Assembly: GCF_007751715.1 (NCBI RefSeq)
Contig: NZ_CP036292.1
Location: 1,860,001-1,924,000, forward strand
Origin: Rosistilla oblonga
GTDB taxonomy: Bacteria; Planctomycetota; Planctomycetia; Pirellulales; Pirellulaceae
Length of the DNA stretch: 64,000 bases
Reading direction: 5' to 3'
Shown here: positions 1 through 7,792 of the stretch, piece by piece
Layout of the letters: the number at the start of each line of letters is the position of its first letter
How positions within the stretch are numbered: the first letter of the stretch is position 1
Program-made: the position numbers and the translations under genes
Notes under the pieces: generated by a model
Databases searched by the model: none
Seen by the model: only the letters and a program-made list of their open reading frames with translations
What the model was told of the DNA's origin: nothing

Positions 1-25
1 CGCAATCGAAACGATTCTCGAATGA
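1..25 (+). CDS. 3' end of an upstream gene, probably mcrB (partial)
   Basis: Reading from base 2, the frame gives AIETILE and then TGA at 23-25. The stop overlaps the start codon of the McrC gene as ATGA. This overlap is typical of co-translated gene pairs, and McrC genes usually follow the GTPase gene mcrB. Only seven codons are visible, so the identity rests on context alone. Confidence 0.4.
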
Positions 26-1068
26 ATCCAGTGCCAGCAACCAGCATCCCCATCCAGAACGTCTACTACCTTCTCGCCTACGCGTGGGATCATTTCCGCA
101 CGGGTGACGAAGTGGATATCGACCAATCCCAGTGTCCCGACGCCCACAATCTGCTCGCGATGCTGCTTTGTGGTGGGATTCGGCGGCTGGCAACGAAGGG
201 GATGGATAAAGACTATCGCCAATTCACCGAAACGACGCCACGTTTACGAGGTCGCGTGGACGTACTGGCAAGTCATCGTCGGATGACGCACGTATCAGGG
301 AAAATGATTTGCGAGTTCGACGAACTGACCGCAGACACGTTACCGAACCAGGTTCTCAAAGCCACTTGTCGCCGGCTGAATCGGTTCTCGATGCATCTGA
401 GCAAAGACAATCGCAAACAAGTTCGACATTGTCTTGACCTATTGGCCGATATCAGCGACATCCGGCTTGCGAGTCGGGCTTTTCATCGGGTTCAGTTGCA
501 TCGCAACAATCGCCACTATCGACTGCTGATGCACGTTTGCCAAATGCTTCACAGTCTGTTTCTTCCGGACCAGCAATCGGGAACGCACCGCTTCCGCGAC
601 GTACTAGCTGAAGAAACCGTGATGCACCGTGTCTTTGAGTCGTTTGTCCGGCAATTTGCTGTGAAGCATTGCCCAGATGCGAAAGTATCAGCCATGAAGA
701 TCGCCTGGCACGGCGAATGGGAGGACGACGTCAACTCAGTGCTACCGACAATGCTCACCGACGTGACGCTGAGCCGACCGACCCGGAAGACCATCCTCGA
801 CTGCAAATTTTATAAGGAAGCGTTGGTCACACGTCACAATCGCCACCGACTCCATTCATCGCATCTCTATCAGCTGATGGCTTATCTTAACAACAAATCA
901 ATCGACGAAGGATGGGAAACCGTCGACGGCATCTTGCTTTACCCCGCCGTGAACCATCACCTCGATCTATCGTTCTCGCTACTTTCCCACGACATCGCGA
1001 TCCGCAGCATCGACCTTGACCAAAACTGGCCGTTAATTCACCAGCGTTTGCTGGACGTCTTGAGCTGA
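22..1068 (+). CDS. mcrC: McrC-family restriction system subunit (PD-(D/E)XK nuclease)
   Basis: The 348-residue protein resembles the McrC/LlaJI-type family annotated as 5-methylcytosine restriction system component. It opens with the family-typical SIPIQNVYYLLAYAW segment. Further in are LRGRVD, a CEFDELTADTLPNQVLK block and a RVQLHRNNRHYR block. The C-terminal third carries the nuclease core: TDVTL followed by ILDCKFYKEAL, which supplies the acidic residue and DxK of a PD-(D/E)XK site, then SSHLYQLMAYL. In known systems McrC is the nuclease partner of the McrB AAA+ GTPase, which recognises modified DNA. The start codon overlaps an upstream stop (ATGA), so mcrB is probably just outside the window. 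The gene lies in the accessory segment next to an integrase at tRNA-Leu, which fits a defence island. The target specificity cannot be told from this subunit. Confidence 0.85.
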   Translation: MNPVPATSIPIQNVYYLLAYAWDHFRTGDEVDIDQSQCPDAHNLLAMLLCGGIRRLATKGMDKDYRQFTETTPRLRGRVDVLASHRRMTHVSGKMICEFDELTADTLPNQVLKATCRRLNRFSMHLSKDNRKQVRHCLDLLADISDIRLASRAFHRVQLHRNNRHYRLLMHVCQMLHSLFLPDQQSGTHRFRDVLAEETVMHRVFESFVRQFAVKHCPDAKVSAMKIAWHGEWEDDVNSVLPTMLTDVTLSRPTRKTILDCKFYKEALVTRHNRHRLHSSHLYQLMAYLNNKSIDEGWETVDGILLYPAVNHHLDLSFSLLSHDIAIRSIDLDQNWPLIHQRLLDVLS

Positions 1069-1976
1069 ATAGCTCGCTACGGCGATTTGCTCGGCCACCA
1101 ACGAATCGCGTCTTCACCAAGGTCGACGAAAAAAAGACTCGTCGCATTAAGGCAATGATACTGGTCCCGTGCCATCGGATCGTCAACCGAAATGATCGAG
1201 ACGGATTGGCACTGCGGTCAATCTGTCTTCCGTGCTGCTCCTAATCGCACCGGGAATGCACATTTCACCCGTCGCGATGAGACCAAGTTCGTCCAGCTTT
1301 TTGCCTTATAGTTCAACGGACCTGATTTCGTTACCGAAGTGGGGTGCTTCGTTTTCTAGAAGCGATGGGACTGTGTTGGATCCGATGTCACGGAAGCTCC
1401 CGATGTTCAGGAAGTCGTCTTGCGGGTGCCTGGCTGCTTCTGTTGGTTGGGGGGGCGGTGCGGGCTCGCCTGAGGCGGCGTTGAGATCCTTTACATCGAA
1501 CCTGCCTCCCCTTGACGGAACTGGTGTCTGTTAGAGCTTCGGAAGCAGACTTCGGGGCGAGTGCTTGCATCAAAAGGACTTTAGTGATGATGCCAAAGCG
1601 CAGGTGTAACAAATAGTTTGTCGGGAGTGCTTCAAAACACGGCGTCCGGGCGGTTCGCTTGGCTTTTTGCCTCCATCGGGGTTCACGCTGCGGTGTACTG
1701 CTCTCCGGCCCTGTCATTCAGAGCATCTGGTACTGAATGTTGGGGCATTGCAGTGTTTTTAACGCTCACGTCAAAAAAAACTGAAAAAAAGAATCTTGCC
1801 AATGGCGTGATATTGTCTGCTAATCGGGTTTTGTGGTGCCGTGGCGTCCCGTGCCGTTGTGGGGACAGCGCTCTTGCTGGGGGGATGTTTCTTTGCTTGA
1901 CCCCTCCGGGTTCTTTGCAAGAATACGCACTTGAGGTACCGCGTGGTACTTAAGCTGCCCCCAGGAGAAATTCTAG
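1069..1976. other. 908-bp stretch without a convincing gene
   Basis: Open frames here are short, lack good ribosome binding sites and show no family motif. The composition is uneven, with an A-rich tract near 1772-1791 just ahead of a possible promoter. It may hold decayed sequence of the island. No RNA gene was recognised. Confidence 0.5.
1796..1824 (+). promoter_or_regulatory. Possible sigma-70-type promoter for the HTH gene
   Basis: TTGCCA (1796-1801) and GCTAAT (1819-1824) are separated by 17 bases, matching a -35/-10 spacing. It lies about 150 bases upstream of the excisionase-like gene and just after an A-rich tract. This is pattern matching only, since planctomycete promoters often depart from this consensus. 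Confidence 0.25.
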
Positions 1977-2306
1977 ATGGCCGACTCGGTATTCCCGATG
2001 GACCCGTCTAAGCTGCAAACGTTGATGTTGGATGGTTCGTTGATTGTAGCTTTGAACGAAACTCATTCTGCGTTGCAGCGGGTTGAAGCAAGGCTGAAGC
2101 ACGTAGCAAGCGAGGATGACAGTGGGCCGGAATGGTTGACTGTGGATGAGGTTGCGGAACGATTGGGACGGAAGCCGTTTACCATTAGAGAGTGGTGTCG
2201 CCGCCATCGGGTCAACGCCTGCAAGGCTGGGCGACGCGGTGGTTTCGGTGATTGGCGAATTCATCGTAACGAAATTACTCGATACAGGAACGAAGGACTG
2301 CTTTAG
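1977..2306 (+). CDS. Excisionase-like helix-turn-helix protein
   Basis: This 109-residue protein has a C-terminal winged-helix domain of the MerR/excisionase (HTH_17-like) type. The segment WLTVDEVAERLGRK is followed by FTIREWCRRHRVN and a basic GRRGG wing ending in WRIHRNEITRY. The first half (about residues 1-45) is probably helical and unassigned. An AGGAG at 1963-1967 is nine bases before the ATG and supports this start. Proteins of this kind act as recombination directionality factors or small regulators. The tyrosine recombinase between 3.5 and 6.2 kb makes an Xis role plausible, but a plain transcription regulator is possible. A hairpin-forming sequence follows the gene. Confidence 0.7.
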   Translation: MADSVFPMDPSKLQTLMLDGSLIVALNETHSALQRVEARLKHVASEDDSGPEWLTVDEVAERLGRKPFTIREWCRRHRVNACKAGRRGGFGDWRIHRNEITRYRNEGLL

Positions 2307-2355
2307 GTTGTCGCCCCCAGAGACTGACTTAGTTGATTCCGTTTGAATGCCTACA

Positions 2356-2392
2356 ACTGAGCGTTGCAAACCAGGATTTGGTGCAACTCAGT
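2356..2392. repeat. Long imperfect hairpin downstream of the HTH gene
   Basis: ACTGA..GTTGC.AACCA pairs with TTGGT.GCAAC.TCAGT across a short GGAT loop, giving about 15 base pairs with small bulges. No T-run follows, so it is not a standard terminator. It could be a recombinase or regulator binding site, or an RNA structure. A smaller hairpin, AGCACC/GGTGCT, lies at 2463-2479. Confidence 0.5.
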
Positions 2393-2569
2393 AGGTCACG
2401 GACAACTTCAGTAGTACTAGAGAATTCCAATCCATGATTGACTCGACTGGATTGCAATTAGCAGCACCGCCTAGGTGCTTACCGCCTGTGAAGGCCTGAA
2501 CGATCACTCGATGGTCGACCGCCGGTTCCACGTAAGCTTGCGTGAGTTCGTTGGCGGGTACCTTTCTTG

Positions 2570-2595
2570 ACGCCCCCTACGAAGGGCGTTTTTTT
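2570..2595 (+). terminator. Rho-independent terminator
   Basis: ACGCCC and GGGCGT pair across an eight-base loop and are followed directly by a run of seven T. It ends whatever is transcribed through the HTH gene, and separates it from the DUF5131 gene. Confidence 0.65.
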
Positions 2596-2619
2596 CGCGG
2601 TTTTTGCAAAACGTCGTTC

Positions 2620-2645
2620 GCCGCTGCGCTAAACGTCGCAGCGGC
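2620..2645. repeat. 9-bp inverted repeat in the leader of the DUF5131 gene
   Basis: GCCGCTGCG (2620-2628) and CGCAGCGGC (2637-2645) form a perfect stem with an eight-base loop. It ends five bases before the GGAG ribosome binding site of the next gene. The position would allow control of translation or binding of a dimeric regulator. Confidence 0.45.
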
Positions 2646-2662
2646 TCTTTGGAGTCATGTTC

Positions 2663-3406
2663 ATGAGTGATACAAGAATTAGCTGGGTTGACTACACTTG
2701 GAATCCATGGATAGGTTGCAGCAAGGTGTCTCAGGGGTGTAGCCGTTGCTACATTGAAACGCCATTGCGAAACCAGGGGCGTGAGCCGTTTCAAGGTCCC
2801 ATTCGGTGCACCGACACGTGGAGGAATCCGGAGCGATGGAACCAAAACGCCTTGCAGTTGCAAAGTTGCAAACGCGTTTTAGTTGGGACTATGTCGGACT
2901 TTTTTCACGAAGGCGCTGATGAGTGGAGAGCCGAGGCTTGGGAAACGATTCATCGGTGTCAGGCGCTCGATTGGTTCATTCTGACGAAGCGACCTGAATG
3001 CGTTCGGGAACGCCTTCCTGCGAACTGGGGGGAAGGCTATCCAAATGTTTGGCTGGGCGTCACGGTTGAGCGACAGTCCTGTGTCGGTCGTATTGATACG
3101 ATTTGGGACAATCTAGCTGCCAACTACTTCGTTGTCGCCGAGCCGTTGCTTGGGACTGTGACTTTCGGAGACCGAATCGACAAAGTTGATTGGGTTATCG
3201 CGGGATGCGAATCCTGGAAAGGGGATTTCCGAACTCATATGAGTAATTCATGGGTGCGATCGATTCGCGATGAATGTGATTGGGCTGGCGTTCCTTTTTT
3301 CCTGAAGCAACGCTACGTCGATGGTGTTCGTAAGTTCGACGGCGAGTTCGACGGCGTTATCAGGCAAGACTTTCCGCGTTCGCGTAGGCTCCCGACCAGT
3401 TTCTGA
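2663..3406 (+). CDS. DUF5131 family protein (phage Gp37/Gp68-like)
   Basis: The 247-residue protein matches the DUF5131 family (Gp37/Gp68). It begins with ISWVDYTWNPWIGC, followed by three cysteines at C19, C26 and C29 (CSKVSQGCSRCY). Downstream are the family-typical SDFFHE, FILTKRPE, PNVWLGVTVE, EPLLG, DWVIAGCES and FFLKQ segments. The cysteine cluster recalls radical-SAM-like metal binding, but the spacing is not the classical CxxxCxxC and no biochemical activity is established. Family members are common on phages and mobile islands. The start at 2663 is preferred over 2657 because GGAG at 2651-2654 is eight bases away. It is convergent with the disrupted integrase, whose last codon lies 117 bases downstream. 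Confidence 0.8.
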   Translation: MSDTRISWVDYTWNPWIGCSKVSQGCSRCYIETPLRNQGREPFQGPIRCTDTWRNPERWNQNALQLQSCKRVLVGTMSDFFHEGADEWRAEAWETIHRCQALDWFILTKRPECVRERLPANWGEGYPNVWLGVTVERQSCVGRIDTIWDNLAANYFVVAEPLLGTVTFGDRIDKVDWVIAGCESWKGDFRTHMSNSWVRSIRDECDWAGVPFFLKQRYVDGVRKFDGEFDGVIRQDFPRSRRLPTSF

Positions 3407-3523
3407 TAAAGCGATCGCTGGGGAGTGTCGTTACGGAATCGAGGCACTGATGGGGATGCACCATCAGTGCCATTGGGCGGAGGGGGACGCAGTAGAATGC
3501 CAGTCTCTAGCGGCATGCCGCTC

Positions 3524-3604
3524 TTAGGCGAAAACCTTTTGAATTGCTTTCCGTTCTTCATTTGGAAACAAGTGTCGGTATCGACGTCGCATTGCCTCGG
3601 TGGT
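3524..3604 (-). pseudogene. C-terminal fragment of the disrupted tyrosine recombinase
   Basis: On the minus strand, after the duplicated GTTGGGCAT, the frame reads TTEAMRRRYRHLFP and ends after VFA with TAA at 3524-3526. This is the last 26 residues of the integrase, containing the catalytic tyrosine in RRYRHLF. It joins in frame to the main fragment (5057-6214) when the IS256 element and one copy of its 9-bp duplication are removed, giving a protein of 412 residues. Confidence 0.9.
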
Positions 3605-3613
3605 ATGCCCAAC
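3605..3613. repeat. IS256 target-site duplication, left copy
   Basis: ATGCCCAAC directly precedes the left inverted repeat. The same nine bases follow the right end at 5057-5065. They encode VGH of the integrase on the minus strand. Confidence 0.9.
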
Positions 3614-5056
3614 GAGGTATTGTCGAAAGTTGTGTTCTTGAGTGAATGAAAAAGGTGGCGCATCCTGTTGGAACTATCACCCTCCAACGGCCCGACGTGG
3701 GCAAAGGAATGCGCCATGAATCAGACTAAAGCAGATCGAACCGACGTGCCAGTGGACAACCAGATCGATCCCGAAGTGGTTTCCTTTCGAGCGCAGTTCG
3801 ACCAGCGAAGCCCGCTCGACGAGATTGTCCGCGAGGGAGCCAGACGCATGCTGCAAGCGGCGATCGATGCCGAAGTCGAAGCCTTTATCTCCTTGCACGC
3901 GGATCGAATCGACGAGCGTGGCAGAAGGCTCGTCGTCAAGAACGGCAGCCTGCCGGAGCGAAAAATCCTCACCGGTGCTGGCTCCATCGCAGTCACTCAA
4001 GGTCGAGTTCGCGACAACGCTCCGGATCGCAGCAAGCGAGTCACATTCTCGCCCAGCGTGCTGCCAAGCTACCTGCGCAAGACCAAAGCTATCGAAGAAC
4101 TGATCCCTTGGCTGTACCTCAAAGGCATCTCCACGGGCGATTTGGGAGAAGCGCTTCAATCGCTCGTGGGCGAGCGGGCTGCTGGCCTGAGCGCGAACGT
4201 CGTCTGTCGGCTCAAGGAACAGTGGTGTAGCGAGTACGACGATTGGAGCAAGCGTGATTTATCCGACAAGCAATACGTTTACGTCTGGGCTGATGGCATT
4301 CACGCGAAGGTCCGCCTGGAAGACGATGCCAACAAAAAGCAGTGCTTGCTGGTGCTGATGGGAGCAACTCCCGATGGGAAAAAGGAACTGATCGCCGTCC
4401 TCGATGGCTACCGTGAAAGCGAACAAAGCTGGAGTGAACTGCTCATCGATCTCAAGCAACGAGGCCTGAAGATGGCTCCGAAGATCGCCATCGGTGACGG
4501 TGCGTTAGGCTTCTGGGCGGCGATTCGGAAAGTGTTTCCCGAGACCCGCGAACAGCGCTGTTGGGTCCATAAGACGGCCAACGTTTTGAACAAGATGCCC
4601 AAGAGCGTGCAGCCCAAGGCGAAGGGAGACCTGCACGAAATCTGGCAAGCCGAGACGAAGGACGACGCGAACAAAGCGTTCGATCACTTCCTTGAAAAAT
4701 ACGGTGCGAAATACGCTCCTGCATGCGCGTGCTTAAAGAAGGACCGTGACGTGCTGCTGGCATTCTACGATTTCCCGGCGGAGCACTGGAGTCACCTCCG
4801 AACGACCAACCCGATCGAGTCCACGTTCGCGACGATCCGGCTTCGCCATCGAAAGACCAAAGGAAGTGGAACCCGGCGAGCAAGCTTGGCGATGATGTTC
4901 AAGCTCGCCCAATCAGCATCCAAGAAATGGAGACGCCTGAACTGCCACGAAAAGATCACTCTCGTCACCGAAGGGCGTTCCTTCAAAGACGGAATCATGC
5001 AGGATGAGATCGCCGCTTAATTCAATTTCTCAAAACACAACAATTGACAATTACTC
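3614..5056 (+). mobile_element. IS256-family insertion sequence (1443 bp)
   Basis: The ends are imperfect inverted repeats of about 28 bases. The left end starts GAG at 3614, continues with ATTGTC (3619-3624) and then GTTGTGTT. The reverse complement of the right end starts GAG and also carries ATTGTC and GTTGTGTT at matching spacing. A perfect 9-bp direct repeat, ATGCCCAAC, flanks the element at 3605-3613 and 5057-5065. Lengths of 8-9 bp are usual for IS256 transposition. The element carries one intact transposase gene and interrupts the integrase. Confidence 0.93.
3716..5020 (+). CDS. IS256-family transposase
   Basis: The 434-residue protein is a Mutator/IS256 (Transposase_mut) enzyme. The N-terminal region contains EGARRMLQAAIDAEVEAF, then the family's RVTFSPSVLPSYLRK stretch. 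The acidic catalytic residues are visible as D in YVWADGIHAKV, D in KIAIGDGALGF and E in TTNPIESTFATIR. RCWVHKTANVL is the family's conserved CxxH-type block. The ATG at 3716 gives the normal family length. An in-frame start at 3668 is possible but would run closer to the inverted repeat. The gene appears intact, so the element is probably active or recently was. Confidence 0.93.
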   Translation: MNQTKADRTDVPVDNQIDPEVVSFRAQFDQRSPLDEIVREGARRMLQAAIDAEVEAFISLHADRIDERGRRLVVKNGSLPERKILTGAGSIAVTQGRVRDNAPDRSKRVTFSPSVLPSYLRKTKAIEELIPWLYLKGISTGDLGEALQSLVGERAAGLSANVVCRLKEQWCSEYDDWSKRDLSDKQYVYVWADGIHAKVRLEDDANKKQCLLVLMGATPDGKKELIAVLDGYRESEQSWSELLIDLKQRGLKMAPKIAIGDGALGFWAAIRKVFPETREQRCWVHKTANVLNKMPKSVQPKAKGDLHEIWQAETKDDANKAFDHFLEKYGAKYAPACACLKKDRDVLLAFYDFPAEHWSHLRTTNPIESTFATIRLRHRKTKGSGTRRASLAMMFKLAQSASKKWRRLNCHEKITLVTEGRSFKDGIMQDEIAA

Positions 5057-5065
5057 ATGCCCAAC
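5057..5065. repeat. IS256 target-site duplication, right copy
   Basis: ATGCCCAAC follows the right inverted repeat and matches 3605-3613 exactly. Confidence 0.9.
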
Positions 5066-6214
5066 CCACGCATCGATCGTACGTTGGTCAAGGCCTTCTG
5101 CTGCACAGCAGCTGCAGAATGAGTGACGTAGACAATGCCAACCGCGAAGTACGCTCCACTGGGAACCATCGAGGGTTTGTTGGAAATGGTGGTGTGCTTC
5201 GTCCGGCGTCATGGGCAGCGTAAGGCTGCGATTCTTCTTGCTCCGAGCAATACTGGGAACGCAAAACGTTTGGGTGCCGCCTGGGTGACACTCGCGCCAA
5301 TCGCTGAGCGCCTCCGACAGGCGTTTCGACATGGGGACTCTGCGTGTCGATCGCTGGCCACGCACCCTTTTCTTTTCGCGGAGCACCAGATGGCTATCGC
5401 TGACATCGACGAGTTGTGATCGCATCAGTTCACTTCGCCTTGCTCCGGTATGGGCCGCGGCAACGAACATCGGGTAGATGAATGGGTGCTTGGCCGTCTT
5501 CTGGACATAATTCAGAAGCTCTTCAACCTGCATGCGAGAGAGGAAGAGGCAGTCCCAAAGGTCCAGGACATCGGCATCGCTCAAGTTGCCGCGATCAATC
5601 TGAGCGACGATTTCGCTCCAGGTTTGAAAGTGTGGTTTCTCGTCCGCTTTCGGGAAGCGGACGCCCTTCATTGGGTAAGGTTTAGCAACGACCCCTTCCG
5701 CTAATGCCCAGTTCCAAACACTTCGAAGCGTGACCAGTTCCTTCTTGATCGTTGCTGGCTGGAGGCGGCGCCCTCGGATTCCGCTTGCTTTGGATCGTGC
5801 CTGAACATAGCCCTGCAGCGTCTCGCGAGTGAGCATGTCGATTTGAAAGTTCTTGCCGATGTGTTTCTCAAGATGCCTTTGGTGCAGCTTCATTCCTCTT
5901 ACTGTGGTTGCTTCCAATGCGCCGTCGGGGATTCCGTCGAAGTACTTCTCAAACAGCTCGGCGAGCCGCACTCGCATCGCTGGAGATCGTGTCGTGGAGA
6001 GTTTGCCGTCGGAGAGCAGGAAAACGGGCAAATCGGCCCCTTCCGGCAACTCCAGGCGTCCGCTTTCGACAAGCTGGATATTCTCTTCGAGGCGGTGCAG
6101 GCGGCTCTCCGCCTGCCTCTCGTTCTTCGTTTTCAGCGTTCGTTTGTATTTCCGACCGGCAAATCGGAAGCTGATGTGGTAGTTGCCGGACGGATCAGTT
6201 TGCAGCCAAGCCAT
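5057..6214 (-). pseudogene. int: Tyrosine recombinase (integrase), N-terminal and most of the catalytic domain, cut by IS256
   Basis: This 386-codon fragment carries an N-terminal arm-binding-like region (residues 1-60, ITHF-poor but rich in basic residues), a core-binding region near residues 85-200, and most of the catalytic domain. The first catalytic arginine lies in AAHTGARRSEL, and the HxxR box is HCLRHSF. The second conserved histidine is in WVGH at the break. The frame then hits a TAA inside the IS. The missing tyrosine segment is on the far side of the IS at 3524-3604. GGAGAG six bases before the ATG supports the start. The gene points away from tRNA-Leu, as expected for a tRNA-targeting integrase. 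A truncated protein lacking the nucleophile cannot complete recombination. Confidence 0.93.
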
Positions 6215-6302
6215 TTGAACTCTCCAATCAATTGATTGAGAGTGAGTCTATGTCGAGACGACGCATCTCGACCAGCGACACAGAACCAATGCATTTGCAA
6301 TG

Positions 6303-6324
6303 TTGCCACTGATTTGCCACTGAT
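6303..6324. repeat. Two adjacent 11-bp direct repeats between integrase and tRNA-Leu
   Basis: TTGCCACTGAT occurs at 6303-6313 and again at 6314-6324, giving a period of one helical turn. The pair lies between the integrase start and the tRNA 3' end. Phage-type integrases and excisionases often bind direct repeats in this position, so these may be arm-type or Xis sites; that is inference. Confidence 0.5.
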
Positions 6325-6340
6325 TGCTCGGAGAGTCCAC

Positions 6341-6376
6341 AAAAAAAGGACTCAGAGCGATTGCTCTAAGTCCTTT
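6341..6376 (-). terminator. Terminator of the tRNA-Leu gene
   Basis: On the minus strand, AGGACTTAGAGC and GCTCTGAGTCCT form a 12-bp stem with one G-T pair and a four-base loop, followed by seven T. It begins a dozen bases after the tRNA 3' end. Confidence 0.85.
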
Positions 6377-6388
6377 GCTCGTAACGAG

Positions 6389-6472
6389 TACCGAAGGAGG
6401 GACTCGAACCCTCACTCCCTTGCGAGAACTGGATTTTGAATCCAGCGCGTCTGCCAATTCCGCCACTTCGGC
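6389..6472 (-). tRNA. tRNA-Leu (anticodon CAA)
   Basis: The minus strand folds as a class II tRNA of 84 nt. The acceptor arm is GCCGAAG with CTTCGGT and discriminator A. The anticodon stem CTGGA/TCCAG holds loop TTCAAAA with anticodon CAA. A variable arm and the GGTTCGAGTCC T-arm follow. CCA is not encoded. The 3' end faces the integrase gene, making this the probable attachment gene of the island. Confidence 0.95.
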
Positions 6473-6842
6473 TCTTCTTTATGCTGCGATCCCAATTGGC
6501 TGCGGTGCTCAAGGGGCACTGCGGCTAGGAACGCAGGTCGTGGGGGGCGATCGACGAAGGCAGGCCATCGATCTCCACGTGGGGAGAGTATCGCGAAGTG
6601 GATGAAATTTTGCAAGCCGGGCAGTGAAGCTGCTCGCAAAAAAAACTGTGGAGACGCCGCCCGGCTATAGCGATTATAGGCGTTCGGTGGCGGAGGCTCC
6701 GCGGCGGTGCGCAGCTCGAGAAATTGGCCGCACCGCGAACCGCACTTTGCCTTTTGCCACTTTAACTGTAGACTTTCCACTCGCGCCCCGCCCACCAGCG
6801 GCGGCGGCTCACTGCGAGCTCGCGAGATGAAAAACAAGAAAT
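6473..6842. other. 370-bp gap between divergent tRNA genes
   Basis: No protein gene is convincing here. The region must contain the promoters of the two divergent tRNA genes. A TATAAT on the minus strand (6673-6678) is the clearest -10-like element, but it lies about 200 bases from the tRNA-Leu 5' end. Confidence 0.4.
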
Positions 6843-6929
6843 GGATGGGTGGCCGAGTGGTCGAAGGCTCTAGTCTTGAAAACTAGCGTAGGGGTGACTC
6901 TACCGTGGGTTCGAATCCCACCCCATCCG
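6843..6929 (+). tRNA. tRNA-Ser (anticodon TGA)
   Basis: An 87-nt class II tRNA. The acceptor arm GGATGGG pairs with CCCATCC, with discriminator G. The anticodon stem CTAGT/ACTAG carries loop CTTGAAA, so the anticodon is UGA. A long variable arm and a GGGTTCGAATCCC T-arm complete it. CCA is not encoded. Confidence 0.95.
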
Positions 6930-6935
6930 CTGATC

Positions 6936-6969
6936 GGCCACTTGGGATCGCTCCCGAGTGGCCTTTTTT
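6936..6969 (+). terminator. Terminator of tRNA-Ser; insertion site of group II intron copy 1
   Basis: GGCCACTTGGGA pairs with TCCCGAGTGGCC across a four-base loop and is followed by six T. The group II intron begins at the next base. Insertion just after a terminator stem and T-run is characteristic of class C (IIC) bacterial introns. Confidence 0.9.
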
Positions 6970-7792
6970 GTTTGCCCAGCGAAGCTGGCAAACCCAGTCG
7001 GTGCTTGTCACCGACCAAGCCCTGTTCATGGGGAATTGAATTCGATTCGCAAGGGTTCCGCCGGTGACTGCGGGTCTGAAGGAAGCGATAGGAGGACGAT
7101 GGAACGTAGCGAAAGCGAACCCGATTCGGCTGCCGGCGGGGGCGAGCGTGCAAAAAGTCGCGATGCCCGATACATGAACAGCCGCCGGAAGTGTTTGGGG
7201 ACGTCATCATCGTCAGGGAGCCAGTGCAGTAACTGGGGAGACCTGACATTATCCGTGGCCGCGTTAGCTCCCCCAAAGGCGAAGCGTGAGAAGCCGGTAA
7301 GGTCGCTTCAAGTGGAAACACAAGAAGCGATCGATGTGGTGTCAGGAGTCAGATGAACCCGTAGTAGTGAATAAGTCGCGGCCCGTGAAAGCTGGTAACA
7401 GTCTGGAGGACAAAACCGTGGCGACGACGTGCAAAGCATCGGCGGTAACCGAAGCGAGTCACGCCGGACAGAGATGACTCAAAAGGTCATCACTGGATGC
7501 GAAGGGGTGAAGTTTTATTTGTGATTGGAGAGAACACCGAAAACGAGCAATCGGCAGCCGACACAATCCGAGAAGATCGAAGGTCTCGGGGACCGGTCCA
7601 CAGTGGCGATGCGGGGAACTGCTAAGCTGCTCGATTCGTCCGTCGGCGTGGAAGTAACTCAGCAAACTCGACACCTCGCGATTGTCCTTTACCGGAATAG
7701 CACACGAGGCGTCCGCTCGAAGCCAACCGCCACACTGCCAACCGATTCGACAGAAAGCGCTCGACCCAACGAAAGACCACCGACCGACAGTC

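Larger units (their letters stand above)
1..6389. mobile_element. Right part of a genomic island integrated at tRNA-Leu
   Basis: A tyrosine recombinase gene starts 175 bases from the 3' end of tRNA-Leu and is followed by phage- or island-type genes (DUF5131, excisionase-like HTH, McrC). This is the standard layout of an element inserted at a tRNA 3' end. The other end and the second attachment site lie outside the window, so the left boundary given here is only the window edge. The integrase is now broken by an IS, so the island should be fixed unless helped in trans. Confidence 0.5.

Noticed and set aside
7682-7792. N-terminal extension of the intron RT
   Set aside because: This stretch is intron RNA sequence; RT homologues begin near the ATG at 7793.
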